Counted from the first letter of the stretch, positions 17,549 through 26,473 are shown. The stretch is 64,000 nucleotides of DNA from Polaribacter sejongensis (GCF_038024065.1 NZ_CP150667.1:2239501-2303500), one strand, 5' to 3'. Numbers and translations: made by a program. Notes: generated by a model from the sequence alone, not told the origin.

Positions 17549-18507
17549 TATCTTTTAGGCTTGTAATTTGATTTTTGGAATAATTCTTCAAAATCAATCA
17601 TTAATAATTCTTGCAAAGATACATCATTATTTTGCATAAAAGACTTCACAATCTGCCACCCTAACCACGCACCAATTCTACCTGGGGAATCATTATCATT
17701 CTGTAAATAAAATTTAGAAAAGGGAGCATTGTCTAAAAACCTTTTATTCAAGGCTGTTTCTGTGCTAAATAGTAACTTTCTTTCTACAAAATATTTCCAA
17801 ATATTTTCTTCATTGGCAATAGCCCAATCTAACTTTTCACTTGAATACCCAATTTTAAATTGATCTGAAACTTCTGGTAAATACAAATCTAATGCATACA
17901 ATTTCTTTCCTTCATGAATCATTTTTGATAAAAAACTTCTATTAGATAATGCTACGAATTGCTTTTTTATCATAGAATTTGCTACATCAACAACTATATT
18001 TTCTTTGGTATTGTTTTCTTTGATGTATTTTGGATAATCTGCATAAAACCTATGTGTTTTCCCTAAGTACACATCCAAAGAAATAAACAATAAACTATCT
18101 GCGTAAATTACCCTACTATTATAATCTATGTTAGAAACCATAGTAACGACATCGGGCGCTTTAAAATTGGTATTGTAATATTTAACATGCTTAAAAAGAG
18201 AGGTTAATTGAGATTCTAAGGGAGAAATATCTGCATATAACTTTTGAGTCTCTAAAAATAACTCTTGCTCATCCTTATCGGCTATTTTTGAAATTGCCAA
18301 ACTATCTGAAAATGATTTTGGAAATAAATAAGGATATTTATTTTTAAGTGCTGGTAATGTATTTGCTGTTGAATTATAAAAATCAACTTCGTATCTTTTT
18401 GTGGTAAAATCAATATTTACTGTAGAAACATCAATTTGAGTGTTTTTTTTATCAGAACACGAAAAAAACACACATAAAACCATTAAAATCATAAAATAAA
18501 ATCTCAT
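17548..18507 (-). CDS. gldB: Gliding motility lipoprotein GldB
   Basis: 319 residues with a lipoprotein signal (VLCVFFSCSDK, lipid Cys ~17). GldB features include the N-terminal VDFYNS segment, an RIGAWLGWQIVKSFMQNN segment at ~280 and a C-terminal FEELFQKSNYKPKR. GldB is an essential component for gliding and type IX secretion in F. johnsoniae. It is divergent from nadE with about 60 bp between the starts; gldC-gldB next to nadE is a conserved neighbourhood. A near-consensus -7 (TATTTTTA) lies upstream on the minus strand. Confidence 0.93.
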   Translation of the reverse strand: MRFYFMILMVLCVFFSCSDKKNTQIDVSTVNIDFTTKRYEVDFYNSTANTLPALKNKYPYLFPKSFSDSLAISKIADKDEQELFLETQKLYADISPLESQLTSLFKHVKYYNTNFKAPDVVTMVSNIDYNSRVIYADSLLFISLDVYLGKTHRFYADYPKYIKENNTKENIVVDVANSMIKKQFVALSNRSFLSKMIHEGKKLYALDLYLPEVSDQFKIGYSSEKLDWAIANEENIWKYFVERKLLFSTETALNKRFLDNAPFSKFYLQNDNDSPGRIGAWLGWQIVKSFMQNNDVSLQELLMIDFEELFQKSNYKPKR

Positions 18508-18566
18508 ATTCTTTGTACCTTAGTCATTAGATTTAAGAACGCTAAAAATACTAAAATAGTTTATCA

Positions 18567-19355
18567 ATGAAGACTGAAAAGGTTGCCGAATACATTATAA
18601 AATGGCTAAAAGATTATGCTGAGAATGCAAAAGTAAAAGGATTTGTAGTTGGAGTTTCTGGCGGTATAGACTCTGCCCTTACCTCAACTTTATGTGCTAA
18701 AACTGGTTTACCTACTTTATGTGTAGAAATGCCAATTCATCAATCTCCAATTCAGGTTAGTAGAGCACAAGAGCATATTACACAATTAAAAAATAATTTT
18801 GACAATGTTTCTGATGTTTGCGTAGATTTAACTTCTACTTTCGAAGATTTTAAAAATGTAGTACCAAATGTAGCCCCTTCTGCAAAAGTAGATTTGTCTT
18901 TAGCGAATACAAGAGCAAGACTTAGAATGACAACATTATACTATTTAGCAGGTTTACATAGCTCTTTAGTAGCCGGAACAGGTAATAAAGTAGAAGATTT
19001 TGGTGTTGGTTTTTACACCAAATATGGTGATGGTGGTGTAGATGTAAGTCCTATTGCAGATTTAATGAAATCTGAAGTATATGCATTATCTGAGTTTTTA
19101 GAAGTGCCAAACTCTATACAAAAAGCACAACCAACAGACGGTTTATTTGGGGACAGCAGAACAGATGAAGATCAAATAGGTGCTTCTTATGATGAGTTAG
19201 AATGGGCCATGGTGATGCAAGAAAAAGGAAAATCTGAAAATGATTTTTCTGGAAGAGATCTAGAAGTTTTTAAAATTTACACAAGATTAAATAGCATTAA
19301 CCAACACAAAATGTTGCCAATTCCTATTTGTGAAATTCCAAATGAAATGAAATAA
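18567..19355 (+). CDS. nadE: NH3-dependent NAD+ synthetase
   Basis: 262 residues. The ATP-pyrophosphatase P-loop GVSGGIDSAL is at ~29-38, followed by GTGNKVED and GDGGVDVSPIADLMKSEVYAL, which bind ATP and deamido-NAD. It lacks the nitrilase-type glutaminase domain, so it should use ammonia directly. It performs the last step of NAD synthesis. It is divergent from gldB and ends in a strong terminator, so it is probably transcribed alone. Confidence 0.95.
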   Translation: MKTEKVAEYIIKWLKDYAENAKVKGFVVGVSGGIDSALTSTLCAKTGLPTLCVEMPIHQSPIQVSRAQEHITQLKNNFDNVSDVCVDLTSTFEDFKNVVPNVAPSAKVDLSLANTRARLRMTTLYYLAGLHSSLVAGTGNKVEDFGVGFYTKYGDGGVDVSPIADLMKSEVYALSEFLEVPNSIQKAQPTDGLFGDSRTDEDQIGASYDELEWAMVMQEKGKSENDFSGRDLEVFKIYTRLNSINQHKMLPIPICEIPNEMK

Positions 19356-19361
19356 AAACAT

Positions 19362-19397
19362 AAAAAAAGCCTTAATTCTATTAAATTAAGGCTTTTC
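19362..19397 (+). terminator. Terminator after nadE
   Basis: Stem AAAGCCTTAATT/AATTAAGGCTTTT, usable on both strands; it could also end the small minus-strand frame that stops at 19415. Confidence 0.85.
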
Positions 19398-19414
19398 TAT
19401 TTATAATTTTATCA

Positions 19415-19546
19415 TTACAGCAAATTTGCTGCAACCATCATTTTTTTAATCTTTAAATACGCTCTTTTCTTAGATCCTGATGAAATTTCAAATGGTAATA
19501 ATAGGAATAATTGAATAATTCTTAAAAATTGTAATAATCTTTTCAT
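19415..19546 (-). CDS. Possible small protein gene, 43 residues
   Basis: A short frame on the minus strand starts with ATG at 19544-19546 and stops at 19415, just before the shared terminator. The 43-residue product begins MKRLLQFLRIIQLFLLLPF, then has EISSGSKKRAYLKIKK, and ends MMVAANLL. It combines a hydrophobic helix with a basic segment, which looks protein-like rather than random. It fills the otherwise empty ~290-bp gap between nadE and dnaG, and has a terminator in the right place. No exact -7 box is seen, only a weak TATATTGC. I do not recognise the family, and its reality rests on conservation that I cannot test. Confidence 0.45.
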   Translation of the reverse strand: MKRLLQFLRIIQLFLLLPFEISSGSKKRAYLKIKKMMVAANLL

Positions 19547-19648
19547 AATACTGAGGGTTTTCTTTTTGCGAATGCAATATACAAAAAATCTATTTGATTA
19601 TAATTTAAGACTATAGGGATAAACACCCGATTTTACAATTTAATAATA

Positions 19649-21667
19649 TTAAACAACTCTATTCAACTTTTCAAAGAGCCTCATTTTCAGGTTTGTATAA
19701 TTCCTAATAACCTCTAAATCTATTGGTGCGCCTTGGTTTGCTACAGCCTCACTCATCAATTCATCTATCTTTTCTCCTATTAAAACTCGTCTTAAATTAT
19801 ACACAACATCGTTCACATCTTTGGCTAAAACCTCTAAAGCAGACTTCACCTCTATGTTTTGCCCTTCCCAATTACTTAATTGTCTATTAGGATTTTCTTT
19901 TTCCATTAAAATAGAAGTTACAATGGTAGATATCTCCGTGTTTTTATGATTAATTAAACCATCAATATCTAATTTTTCTAATTGATTTAACTGATGAATA
20001 ATTTCGGTATAAATTTCTTGAAAAAGTACGTTAGAAAATTCTATTTCATCTTCATGCAAATGCACATAAATTTCTGCAGAAACCGTATTTTCATATTTCC
20101 TTGTATCTATTTTCTCTCTACCTGCATCATCTACATTTATCACCTCTTCTGTAAACTCTACTTCTTCATTTCCATATAAAAGTAAAATTTTAATAATCTC
20201 ATTTTCTAAAATAGAAAGTTGATCTATTTTCTGGTTAGCAACTACACCACCTTTAACCAAGCCCATTTTAGTTTGTTCTTGTCCACTAGCAAAATCTGGT
20301 GGAGGCTCATTTGGGTTTTGCTGAGGATTGTTTAACTGTCTGCTAGATTTGCTTTTTTCTTGCATCCCCTTTTTTAACAACTGCGCTAACTCACTAAAAA
20401 GTACCCGTTCTGAAATATCCATAATTCTAGAACATTCTTGTACGTATACTTCTCGCTGAATACCATCTGGAATTTTAGCGATACTTGTTACAATATCTCT
20501 AATTACACCTGCTTTTTTTATAGGATCGTTGTTAGAATCTTTTAATAAAAGGGATACTTTAAAGTTGATAAAATCTTGTGCAGAATCCTCTAAATAAGCT
20601 GCTAATTCTGCATTTGAATTGGCTTTTGCAAAACTATCTGGATCTTCACCATCCGGAAACTGAACTACTTTTACGTTCATTCCTTGCTCTAGAATTAAAT
20701 CGATACCACGAATGGATGCTCTAATTCCGGCTGCATCACCATCAAAAAGTACAGTAATATTTTTTGTTAATCTATTTATTAATCTAATTTGATCTGGTGT
20801 TAACGCAGTACCAGAAGATGCTACCACATTTTCTACGCCAGATTGATTAAAAGAGATTACATCTGTATATCCTTCTACTAAGAAACAATTGTCTTGTTTG
20901 GCGATTTCCTTCTTTGCTTGGTATAATCCGTATAGAATTTTACTCTTATGGTAAATATCACTTTCTGGTGAATTTAAATATTTAGCAGCTTTTTTATCGG
21001 CTGTTAAAATACGTCCTCCAAAACCTAAAATACGTCCCGACATAGAATGTATCGGAAACATTACACGTCCTTTAAAACGGTCGAATTGTTTGTTCTCTTT
21101 TACAATTGTAAGTCCTGTGGATGCTAAAAACTTTAAATCGTAGCCTTTTTTTAAAGCAGCATTTGTAAAATTATCCCACTCGTCCATACAATATCCTAAC
21201 TCGAACCTTTTAATGGTTTCGTCTGTAAAACCACGTTCTTTAAAGTAAGATAATCCTATTGCTTTTCCTTTATTTGAAGTAAGCATTAACTCATGAAAAT
21301 AGTCTTTGGCAAAGGTTGAAACCAAATACATACTTTCTCGTTCATTCATCTGAGCTTTTTCTTCGGATGATTGCTCTGCTTCTTCAATTTCTATATTGTA
21401 CTTTTTGGCTAGCCACCTTAATGCTTCTGGATAGGTGTAATGTTCATGCTCCATTAAAAAGGAAACAGAATTCCCTCCTTTTCCGGTAGAAAAATCTTTC
21501 CAGATTTGTTTTACTGGAGACACCATAAAAGAAGGTGATTTTTCGTCTGTAAACGGACTTAAACCTTTAAAGTTACTTCCTGCTTTTTTAAGCACAACAA
21601 ATTCGCCAATAACCTCTTCTACTCTAGCTGTTTCGAAAATGCGGTCTATGGTACTTCTTAATATCAT
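19649..21667 (-). CDS. dnaG: DNA primase DnaG
   Basis: 672 residues, with an N-terminal zinc-binding-type domain (~1-100), the RNA polymerase domain with the TOPRIM core (FLVEGYTDVISFNQSG at ~255, then LFDGDAAGIRASIRG), and a C-terminal helicase-interaction region. It makes RNA primers at the replication fork. The CHC2 zinc ligands are missing: the usual CPFH is Ser37-Pro-Phe-Thr40, and the second pair is replaced by Asp58 and Thr61 (WKDFSTGKGG). I recall the same change in flavobacterial primases, so it is probably lineage-wide rather than a defect of this gene. The gene has its own -7 element. Confidence 0.95.
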   Translation of the reverse strand: MILRSTIDRIFETARVEEVIGEFVVLKKAGSNFKGLSPFTDEKSPSFMVSPVKQIWKDFSTGKGGNSVSFLMEHEHYTYPEALRWLAKKYNIEIEEAEQSSEEKAQMNERESMYLVSTFAKDYFHELMLTSNKGKAIGLSYFKERGFTDETIKRFELGYCMDEWDNFTNAALKKGYDLKFLASTGLTIVKENKQFDRFKGRVMFPIHSMSGRILGFGGRILTADKKAAKYLNSPESDIYHKSKILYGLYQAKKEIAKQDNCFLVEGYTDVISFNQSGVENVVASSGTALTPDQIRLINRLTKNITVLFDGDAAGIRASIRGIDLILEQGMNVKVVQFPDGEDPDSFAKANSNAELAAYLEDSAQDFINFKVSLLLKDSNNDPIKKAGVIRDIVTSIAKIPDGIQREVYVQECSRIMDISERVLFSELAQLLKKGMQEKSKSSRQLNNPQQNPNEPPPDFASGQEQTKMGLVKGGVVANQKIDQLSILENEIIKILLLYGNEEVEFTEEVINVDDAGREKIDTRKYENTVSAEIYVHLHEDEIEFSNVLFQEIYTEIIHQLNQLEKLDIDGLINHKNTEISTIVTSILMEKENPNRQLSNWEGQNIEVKSALEVLAKDVNDVVYNLRRVLIGEKIDELMSEAVANQGAPIDLEVIRNYTNLKMRLFEKLNRVV

Positions 21668-21693
21668 TTATTGGTTTTATTGGAAAGTGATGA

Positions 21694-21701
21694 CAAAGAT
21701 A
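21694..21701 (-). promoter_or_regulatory. Promoter -7 element for dnaG
   Basis: TATCTTTG on the minus strand, an exact TAnnTTTG match 26 bp upstream of the dnaG ATG. Confidence 0.5.
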
Positions 21702-21747
21702 ATAATTAGAACGTTATTTTTTCTATTATAAAAAGTTCTAACAAAAT

Positions 21748-21781
21748 AAAACCTCAAAGGTTTTAAAAACCTTTGAGGTTT
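21748..21781. repeat. Palindrome AAACCTCAAAGGTTT/AAACCTTTGAGGTTT
   Basis: A 15-bp perfect inverted repeat with a 4-nt spacer in the clpX-dnaG gap. A close relative (ACCTCACAGGTTTT/AAAACCTATGAGGT) occurs at 53230-53260 downstream of another minus-strand gap. It can act as a bidirectional terminator; the recurrence suggests a dispersed family. Confidence 0.7.
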
Positions 21782-21826
21782 GTATAAATTTTAAAAAATT
21801 GTTTTTACAAACTTCCTTTTTTAGTT

Positions 21827-21922
21827 TGCGATACGCGTTAAGGATTGCGCAATTGTTTGAGCTCTTTTTTGTTTTTCTACAAAAAAAGCGAGTGCAAAAG
21901 CCTGACCCTTGTGGTAACGCCC
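21827..21922 (+). repeat. Structured intergenic element, GCGTTA...TAACGC type, copy 1
   Basis: About 96 bp closed by GCGTTA (21835-21840) and TAACGC (21915-21920). After the left arm comes AGGATTG; before the right arm comes AAAGCCTGACCC. Inside is a hairpin with T- and A-runs (GCTCTTTTTT against AAAAAAAGCGAG). It shares this order of motifs with the element at 30011-30098. It lies directly after the clpX stop on the opposite strand. It is probably a dispersed structured repeat; function unknown. Orientation is given by the GCGTTA-first reading. Confidence 0.6.
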
Positions 21923-21930
21923 AAAATAAA

Positions 21931-23169
21931 TTAAGAAGCTGCCTTTAATTTCTTTAAGGTAGAATTAGATAATTTTGCTTCTGCATACTCTTTAGTTACA
22001 TTTAGTTCTTTTTCATTAGAACTTGGTAAATCGAACATTGCATCTGTAAAAATTGCTTCACATAAAGAACGTAATCCTCTTGCGCCTAATTTATATTCTA
22101 CCGCTTTTTCTACAATGTAATTTAAAGCTTCTTCTTCTATCGTAAACTCCACATCATCCATTGTAAACAACTTAGAATATTGCTTAATAATAGCATTTTT
22201 AGGCTCTGTTAAAATTGCTCTTAACGTAGTAGCATCTAAAGGATTCATATAGCTTAAAACTGGTAAACGCCCAATAATCTCTGGAATTAAACCAAAAGCT
22301 TTTAAATCTGAAGGAATAATATATTGTAACAAGTTGTCTTCATCTACTTTATCATCATCTAAAGAAGCTCCAAAACCTACAGCTTGCATATTTAAACGCT
22401 TGCTAATGTATCTTTCGATTCCTGAAAATGCACCACCTGCAATAAATAAAATCTCTTTAGTGTCTACTTCTATAAATTTCTGCTCCGGATGTTTTCTACC
22501 TCCTTTTGGAGCAACATTTACAACCGTACCTTCTAATAATTTTAATAAAGCTTGTTGTACTCCTTCTCCAGAAACATCTCTTGTAATAGATGGATTATCT
22601 CCTTTACGAGCAATTTTATCGATTTCATCGATAAAAATAATACCTCTTTGCGCTTTTTCTACGTCGTAATCTGCAGCTTGTAATAATTTACTTAAAATAC
22701 TTTCTACATCTTCACCAACATAACCAGCTTGCGTTAAAACAGTGGCATCTACTATAGCAAAAGGAACGTTTAGCATTCTTGCAATTGTTTTTGCTACTAA
22801 GGTTTTTCCGGTTCCGGTTTCTCCAACTAAAACAATGTTAGATTTCTCTATTTCTACATCGTCTTTATCGTCTTTGGTTTGTAATAATCTTTTGTAATGA
22901 TTATAAACCGCTACGGCCATTGCTCTTTTAGTTTCTAATTGACCAATAATATATTGATCTAAAAACTCTTTAATTTGCAAAGGCTTTCTAAGCGTTAAAT
23001 CTTTAGATAAGTCGCTAGATTTTGCTTCAGTAATTTCTTCTTCTACAATTCCGTGCGCTTGCTCTATACATTTATCGCAAATATGAGCATCCATACCTGC
23101 TATTAACAAGTCTGTTTCTGCTTTTTTTCGTCCGCAAAACGAACATTCTAAATTTTCTTCTTTCGACAT
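21931..23169 (-). CDS. clpX: ATP-dependent Clp protease ATP-binding subunit ClpX
   Basis: 412 residues from the ATG at 23167-23169. The frame extends 13 codons upstream, but ClpX proteins begin with this [17 protein letters not shown] sequence. An intact C4 zinc domain (CSFC...CDKC) is followed by the AAA+ module: Walker A GETGTGKT, Walker [11 protein letters not shown], a sensor [18 protein letters not shown] segment, and the C-terminal sensor-2 GARGLRSL. It unfolds substrates for ClpP. The gene is third in a tig-clpP-clpX order on the minus strand. The intact zinc site contrasts with the lost ribbons in DnaG and AccD nearby. Confidence 0.96.
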   Translation of the reverse strand: MSKEENLECSFCGRKKAETDLLIAGMDAHICDKCIEQAHGIVEEEITEAKSSDLSKDLTLRKPLQIKEFLDQYIIGQLETKRAMAVAVYNHYKRLLQTKDDKDDVEIEKSNIVLVGETGTGKTLVAKTIARMLNVPFAIVDATVLTQAGYVGEDVESILSKLLQAADYDVEKAQRGIIFIDEIDKIARKGDNPSITRDVSGEGVQQALLKLLEGTVVNVAPKGGRKHPEQKFIEVDTKEILFIAGGAFSGIERYISKRLNMQAVGFGASLDDDKVDEDNLLQYIIPSDLKAFGLIPEIIGRLPVLSYMNPLDATTLRAILTEPKNAIIKQYSKLFTMDDVEFTIEEEALNYIVEKAVEYKLGARGLRSLCEAIFTDAMFDLPSSNEKELNVTKEYAEAKLSNSTLKKLKAAS

Positions 23170-23276
23170 TATATTTCGCTTTTCGCTTTGGCTATTTGCT
23201 TTAGGCATTTAGCTGTATGCTTTAAAAATCTATCTTTTGCAAATGGGTAATTGCAAAAGGCTAATAGCTTAAAAAA

Positions 23277-23939
23277 TTACTTTTTTCTTGCTAAAACTTC
23301 GTCAATCATTCCGTACGCTTTTGCTTCATCTGCTTTCATCCAATAATCTCTATCAGAATCGTTGTGTACTTTTTCTACAGTTTGACCAGAGTGGTTTGCA
23401 ATAATATCATACAACTCTCCTTTTAACTTTATAATTTCTCTTGCAGTAATTTCGATATCTGAAGCCTGACCTTGTGCACCACCTAAAGGTTGGTGAATCA
23501 TAACTCTAGAGTGTGGTAATGCAGAACGTTTACCTGCTGCTCCTGCACACATTAAAACGGCTCCCATAGAAGCTGCCATACCTGTACAAATTGTTGCTAC
23601 ATCTGGTTTTATAAACTGCATAGTGTCATAAATACCTAAACCTGCATACACTCCTCCACCTGGAGAATTGATATAAATTGAAATATCTTTATTAGCATCT
23701 ACACTTTCTAAGAACAATAATTGTGCTTGAATAATATTTGCTACTTGGTCATTAATTCCTGTTCCTAAAAAGATAATTCTATCCATCATTAAACGAGAAA
23801 AAACATCCATTTGCGTAATGTTCATTTGACGCTCTTCCATAATATATGGTGTTACACTACTTGTAATTTTACCATAATAGTTGCTGTTAATTCCGTGATG
23901 TTTTGTTGCGTATTTTTCGAACTCTTTTCCGTAATCCAT
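23277..23939 (-). CDS. clpP: ATP-dependent Clp protease proteolytic subunit ClpP
   Basis: 220 residues. The catalytic Ser is in MAASMGAVLMCAG, the His in RVMIHQPLGGAQG, and the Asp further on in the handle region; INSPGGGVYAGLGIYD is also conserved. It forms the tetradecameric peptidase that degrades proteins fed by ClpX. It lies 107 bp upstream of clpX, so both are likely on one transcript. A hairpin terminator separates it from tig, but read-through is usual for this cluster. Confidence 0.97.
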   Translation of the reverse strand: MDYGKEFEKYATKHHGINSNYYGKITSSVTPYIMEERQMNITQMDVFSRLMMDRIIFLGTGINDQVANIIQAQLLFLESVDANKDISIYINSPGGGVYAGLGIYDTMQFIKPDVATICTGMAASMGAVLMCAGAAGKRSALPHSRVMIHQPLGGAQGQASDIEITAREIIKLKGELYDIIANHSGQTVEKVHNDSDRDYWMKADEAKAYGMIDEVLARKK

Positions 23940-24014
23940 TATTCTGATGCTTTTTTAAGTTTAATATTGTAAATATAAGAACTATTTCTTACTATTTTGT
24001 TTCAGTTTGTCGCT

Positions 24015-24047
24015 AAAAAAACCTGAATATAACAATTCAGGTTTTTA
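24015..24047 (-). terminator. Terminator between tig and clpP
   Basis: Stem AAAAACCTGAAT/ATTCAGGTTTTT with a T-run in either direction; on the minus strand it follows tig. Confidence 0.8.
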
Positions 24048-24066
24048 ATTATTTATAATTTTAAAA

Positions 24067-24091
24067 CCTCTCGACTGTGCTCGAGGTGACC
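24067..24091. repeat. Short palindrome CTCGACTGTGCTCGAG with GTGAC tail
   Basis: CTCGA/TCGAG arms with a CTGTGC loop, flanked by GTGACC. It resembles fragments of the TCATTTCGA-type dispersed palindromes common in Flavobacteria; related longer elements lie at 45993-46156 and 51896-51981. Confidence 0.45.
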
Positions 24092-24107
24092 TATAAATAA
24101 CTTACTG

Positions 24108-25430
24108 TTATTTATATACTTCTTTAATAAAGTCTTCGTAAGAAAGCTCTTTAGATTTAAAACTCATGTTCTCTTTGTAAAAAGTTAATAACTTGTTACT
24201 AATTAACTGAGATTGTAATTTCTGAGCTTCTTCTTGGTTTTGTAAGATTCTACCAGCAATATCATCCAATTCTTTTTCTTCTGGATTTGTATTACCAAAT
24301 TGAGCCATTTGCGTACGGATAAATCCTTTTGCATAGTCTACCAATTCTGTATAATCAATTTTGATATCATTATCTTTCATAACCTTTCCTTCGATTAATT
24401 GATAACGTAAACCTTTTTCTGATTTATCAAATTCAGCTGTAGCTTCTTCTTCTGTTAAAGGCTTTTCTCCTGCAGTTCTTAACCATTTCTTTAAGAAATC
24501 TGCTGGTAAATCAAACTTTGTACTTTCTACTAAATACTCTGTAATAGCATTTAATAATTGTTGATCTCCTTGTTGTTGAAATTGCTTTTCTGCGTCTTCT
24601 TTAATTTTTTCTCTTAATTCAGTTACAGAAGTTACACTTCCATCAGGAAATAATTTATCAAACAATTCTTTGTCTAAATCTGCTGGCTCTGTTTTTGTAA
24701 CTTCTTCTACAGTAAAAGAAACCGTAATATCTAAATCGTGAATTACATCATGAGAAACACCTAAAATGTGTTCTAATCTATGAGCATCTTCAAATAAATC
24801 TTTAGTACCTAACTCAACTACGTCACCAACTTTAGCGCCAACTAATTTAGCGATGTTCTCATCACCATTTAAGTCTTTTACGATAAAAGTTGATTTTTTG
24901 TTGATTTCATTTTCTTCATTTACAAAAGTACCTGTAATATTAGATTCTTCAGTAGCTTCTTCTATAGCACTTACTTTACCGTAACGAGTCTGAATGTTCT
25001 TAACTTCTTCATCAAGTAATTCTTCTGTTGCGACAATATTGTATTGTGTAACTTTATCTTTAGCTTTTAAGTCTACCTCAAAAACAGGTGCTAAACCTAA
25101 TTCAAATTCAAAAGAAAACTCCTCTGCATCCCAGTTAAAATCTTCAGTCATTCTAGGTAAAGGATTACCTAACATTTCTAATTTTTCTTCTGCTATAAAT
25201 TTATTTAAAGACTCTTGTAAAAGCTTGTTCACCTCATCTATCATAATAGATTTACCATACTGCTTTTTAATCATCCCCATTGGTACATGTCCTTTTCTAA
25301 AACCAGGAACATCTGCCTTTTTACGGTAATCTGTTAATAAACTTGATACTTTTGCTTGATAATCTTCTGCTACGATATCTACTTTTACAACTGCGTTTAA
25401 CGCATCAATGCTTTCTTTTGTAATATTCAT
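24108..25430 (-). CDS. tig: Trigger factor
   Basis: 440 residues, the expected length. The ribosome-binding N-terminus has the motif VPGFRKGHVPMGMIKKQYG at ~41-60. A central FKBP-like domain is present but divergent (residues ~150-240), and a helical C-terminal chaperone domain follows (LDKELFDKLFPDGSVTS). It binds nascent chains at the ribosome exit. The promoter upstream is one of the best in the window, and clpP-clpX follow downstream. Confidence 0.95.
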   Translation of the reverse strand: MNITKESIDALNAVVKVDIVAEDYQAKVSSLLTDYRKKADVPGFRKGHVPMGMIKKQYGKSIMIDEVNKLLQESLNKFIAEEKLEMLGNPLPRMTEDFNWDAEEFSFEFELGLAPVFEVDLKAKDKVTQYNIVATEELLDEEVKNIQTRYGKVSAIEEATEESNITGTFVNEENEINKKSTFIVKDLNGDENIAKLVGAKVGDVVELGTKDLFEDAHRLEHILGVSHDVIHDLDITVSFTVEEVTKTEPADLDKELFDKLFPDGSVTSVTELREKIKEDAEKQFQQQGDQQLLNAITEYLVESTKFDLPADFLKKWLRTAGEKPLTEEEATAEFDKSEKGLRYQLIEGKVMKDNDIKIDYTELVDYAKGFIRTQMAQFGNTNPEEKELDDIAGRILQNQEEAQKLQSQLISNKLLTFYKENMSFKSKELSYEDFIKEVYK

Positions 25431-25461
25431 TTCTTGTTCTTTTATCTTGAAAAATCGAGTG

Positions 25462-25491
25462 CAAAATTAATAATTTTAATTGATTGCACAA
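25462..25491 (-). promoter_or_regulatory. Promoter for tig
   Basis: On the minus strand, TTG (25489-25491) is separated by 19 bp from TAATTTTG (25462-25469), fitting the Bacteroidetes consensus completely. Confidence 0.75.
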
Positions 25492-25522
25492 ATGTTAAAT
25501 ACTTCTAATTCAGTATTGTTAT

Positions 25523-25882
25523 TTAGTTTTGAATTGTTTTGGTATCCTCTTTTAATAATGAAAATAATGCCGATCTAAAAACAGACAGTAAAACACTGAA
25601 TAATAGAGCCGCAAAAAATCCGGAAACAGCAAAACCATCTACTAACTTATCTGCCAATAATATAATGCACGCATTAATTACAAAAATAAATAAGCCAAAA
25701 GTGACAATAGTTGCAGGTAATGTAAAAAAGATTAACAGTGGTCTTACAAACATATTTAGTAACGATATAACCACAGCTACAATAATTGCCGCAACATAAC
25801 CTGCTACTGAAATACCTGGTAAAATATTAGCTAAGACAATTACTGCCAAAGCCGTTAATAAAATTTTTAAAAAGGTTTTCAT
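25523..25882 (-). CDS. Phage holin family 4-like small membrane protein
   Basis: 119 residues from the ATG at 25880-25882, chosen over an upstream in-frame start because MKTFLKILLTALAV begins the first membrane helix. Four hydrophobic segments (about 4-22, 25-48, 52-78, 88-110) with the conserved NMFVRPLLIFFTLPATIVTFG core place it in the PF04020-type membrane family. The family name comes from phage holins, but chromosomal members are ordinary inner-membrane proteins of unknown role. It is on the same strand as tig with a 92-bp gap, and no phage genes are near. Confidence 0.8.
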   Translation of the reverse strand: MKTFLKILLTALAVIVLANILPGISVAGYVAAIIVAVVISLLNMFVRPLLIFFTLPATIVTFGLFIFVINACIILLADKLVDGFAVSGFFAALLFSVLLSVFRSALFSLLKEDTKTIQN

Positions 25883-26330
25883 ACTGTTTATTTTTAGAGA
25901 TAATTGCCAAAACTGTACCAAATGAAAAAGTCTGCTTTTTTGTCATGCTTTGGTTTTGGGCTCGTTTGTATTTAATCCTAAATACTAATAACTATGTTAG
26001 ACAAAATTTAAACCAATCACTATGTATAATACATTAATAGGTAAAAACTAAAACCAATAAAAACCAACAATCTTTAAAATTATCAAAAATCAAATAAGAG
26101 ATCATCCCCTAAAGAAAACAGTATAACTTATAAAAGGTTATGGATATCGGATTCAACAAAAAAGCACCACAATCATTTGTTTGGGGTATTTTCTTCGGAT
26201 GTATCTATCACTTTAAAAAAAACAATTTTACGTCCCGCTAACAATATTGACACATAATATTTAGACAACTACATTTTTTTACCTTTATAAATCTATAAAA
26301 CAAGATATTTTGGTATTAAACCTATATAAT
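25883..26330. other. Intergenic region with no recognised gene
   Basis: About 450 bp between the holin-like gene and the proline-operon promoter. It is AT-rich with stops in all frames. I see no RNA gene, repeat family member or decayed coding frame that I can support. Confidence 0.5.
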
Positions 26331-26361
26331 TTGATAGAGGCATATGCTTTTTGTACCTTTG
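26331..26361 (+). promoter_or_regulatory. Strong promoter of the proline operon
   Basis: TTG at 26331-26333, a 20-bp spacer, TACCTTTG at 26354-26361; a full match to TTG-N17-23-TAnnTTTG. The predicted start is near 26367, at or next to the ATG of a small leader frame. Confidence 0.8.
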
Positions 26362-26365
26362 CATT

Positions 26366-26473
26366 ATGAAAATAAGGATACACAAACAGCGTAACTTTAG
26401 AATATTCAACTTTAATTTTTTAGTGTTTAAAAACCAACCTAAAAAATTCATACCTCCTCACTCTTTTTTTTAA
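26366..26473 (+). CDS. Putative leader peptide of the proline operon, 35 residues
   Basis: ATG at 26366 directly follows the promoter; TAA at 26471-26473. The product starts MKIRIHKQRNFRIFNF and ends with FIPPHSFF. It has three Pro codons: one at codon 25 and a tandem CCT-CCT at codons 30-31, five codons before the stop. A hairpin begins three bases after the stop. Because the operon makes proline (proC, proB, proA), tandem Pro codons just before a hairpin fit ribosome-mediated attenuation. It also has three Arg codons, so arginine sensing cannot be excluded. With the start at or next to the predicted mRNA 5' end, translation may be leaderless. This is inference from layout; no homology is claimed. 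Confidence 0.5.
   Translation: MKIRIHKQRNFRIFNFNFLVFKNQPKKFIPPHSFF

Noticed and set aside
25523-25882. Holin-like protein as evidence for a prophage
   Set aside because: The neighbours are housekeeping genes and the family is common on chromosomes; no endolysin, capsid or integrase is present.
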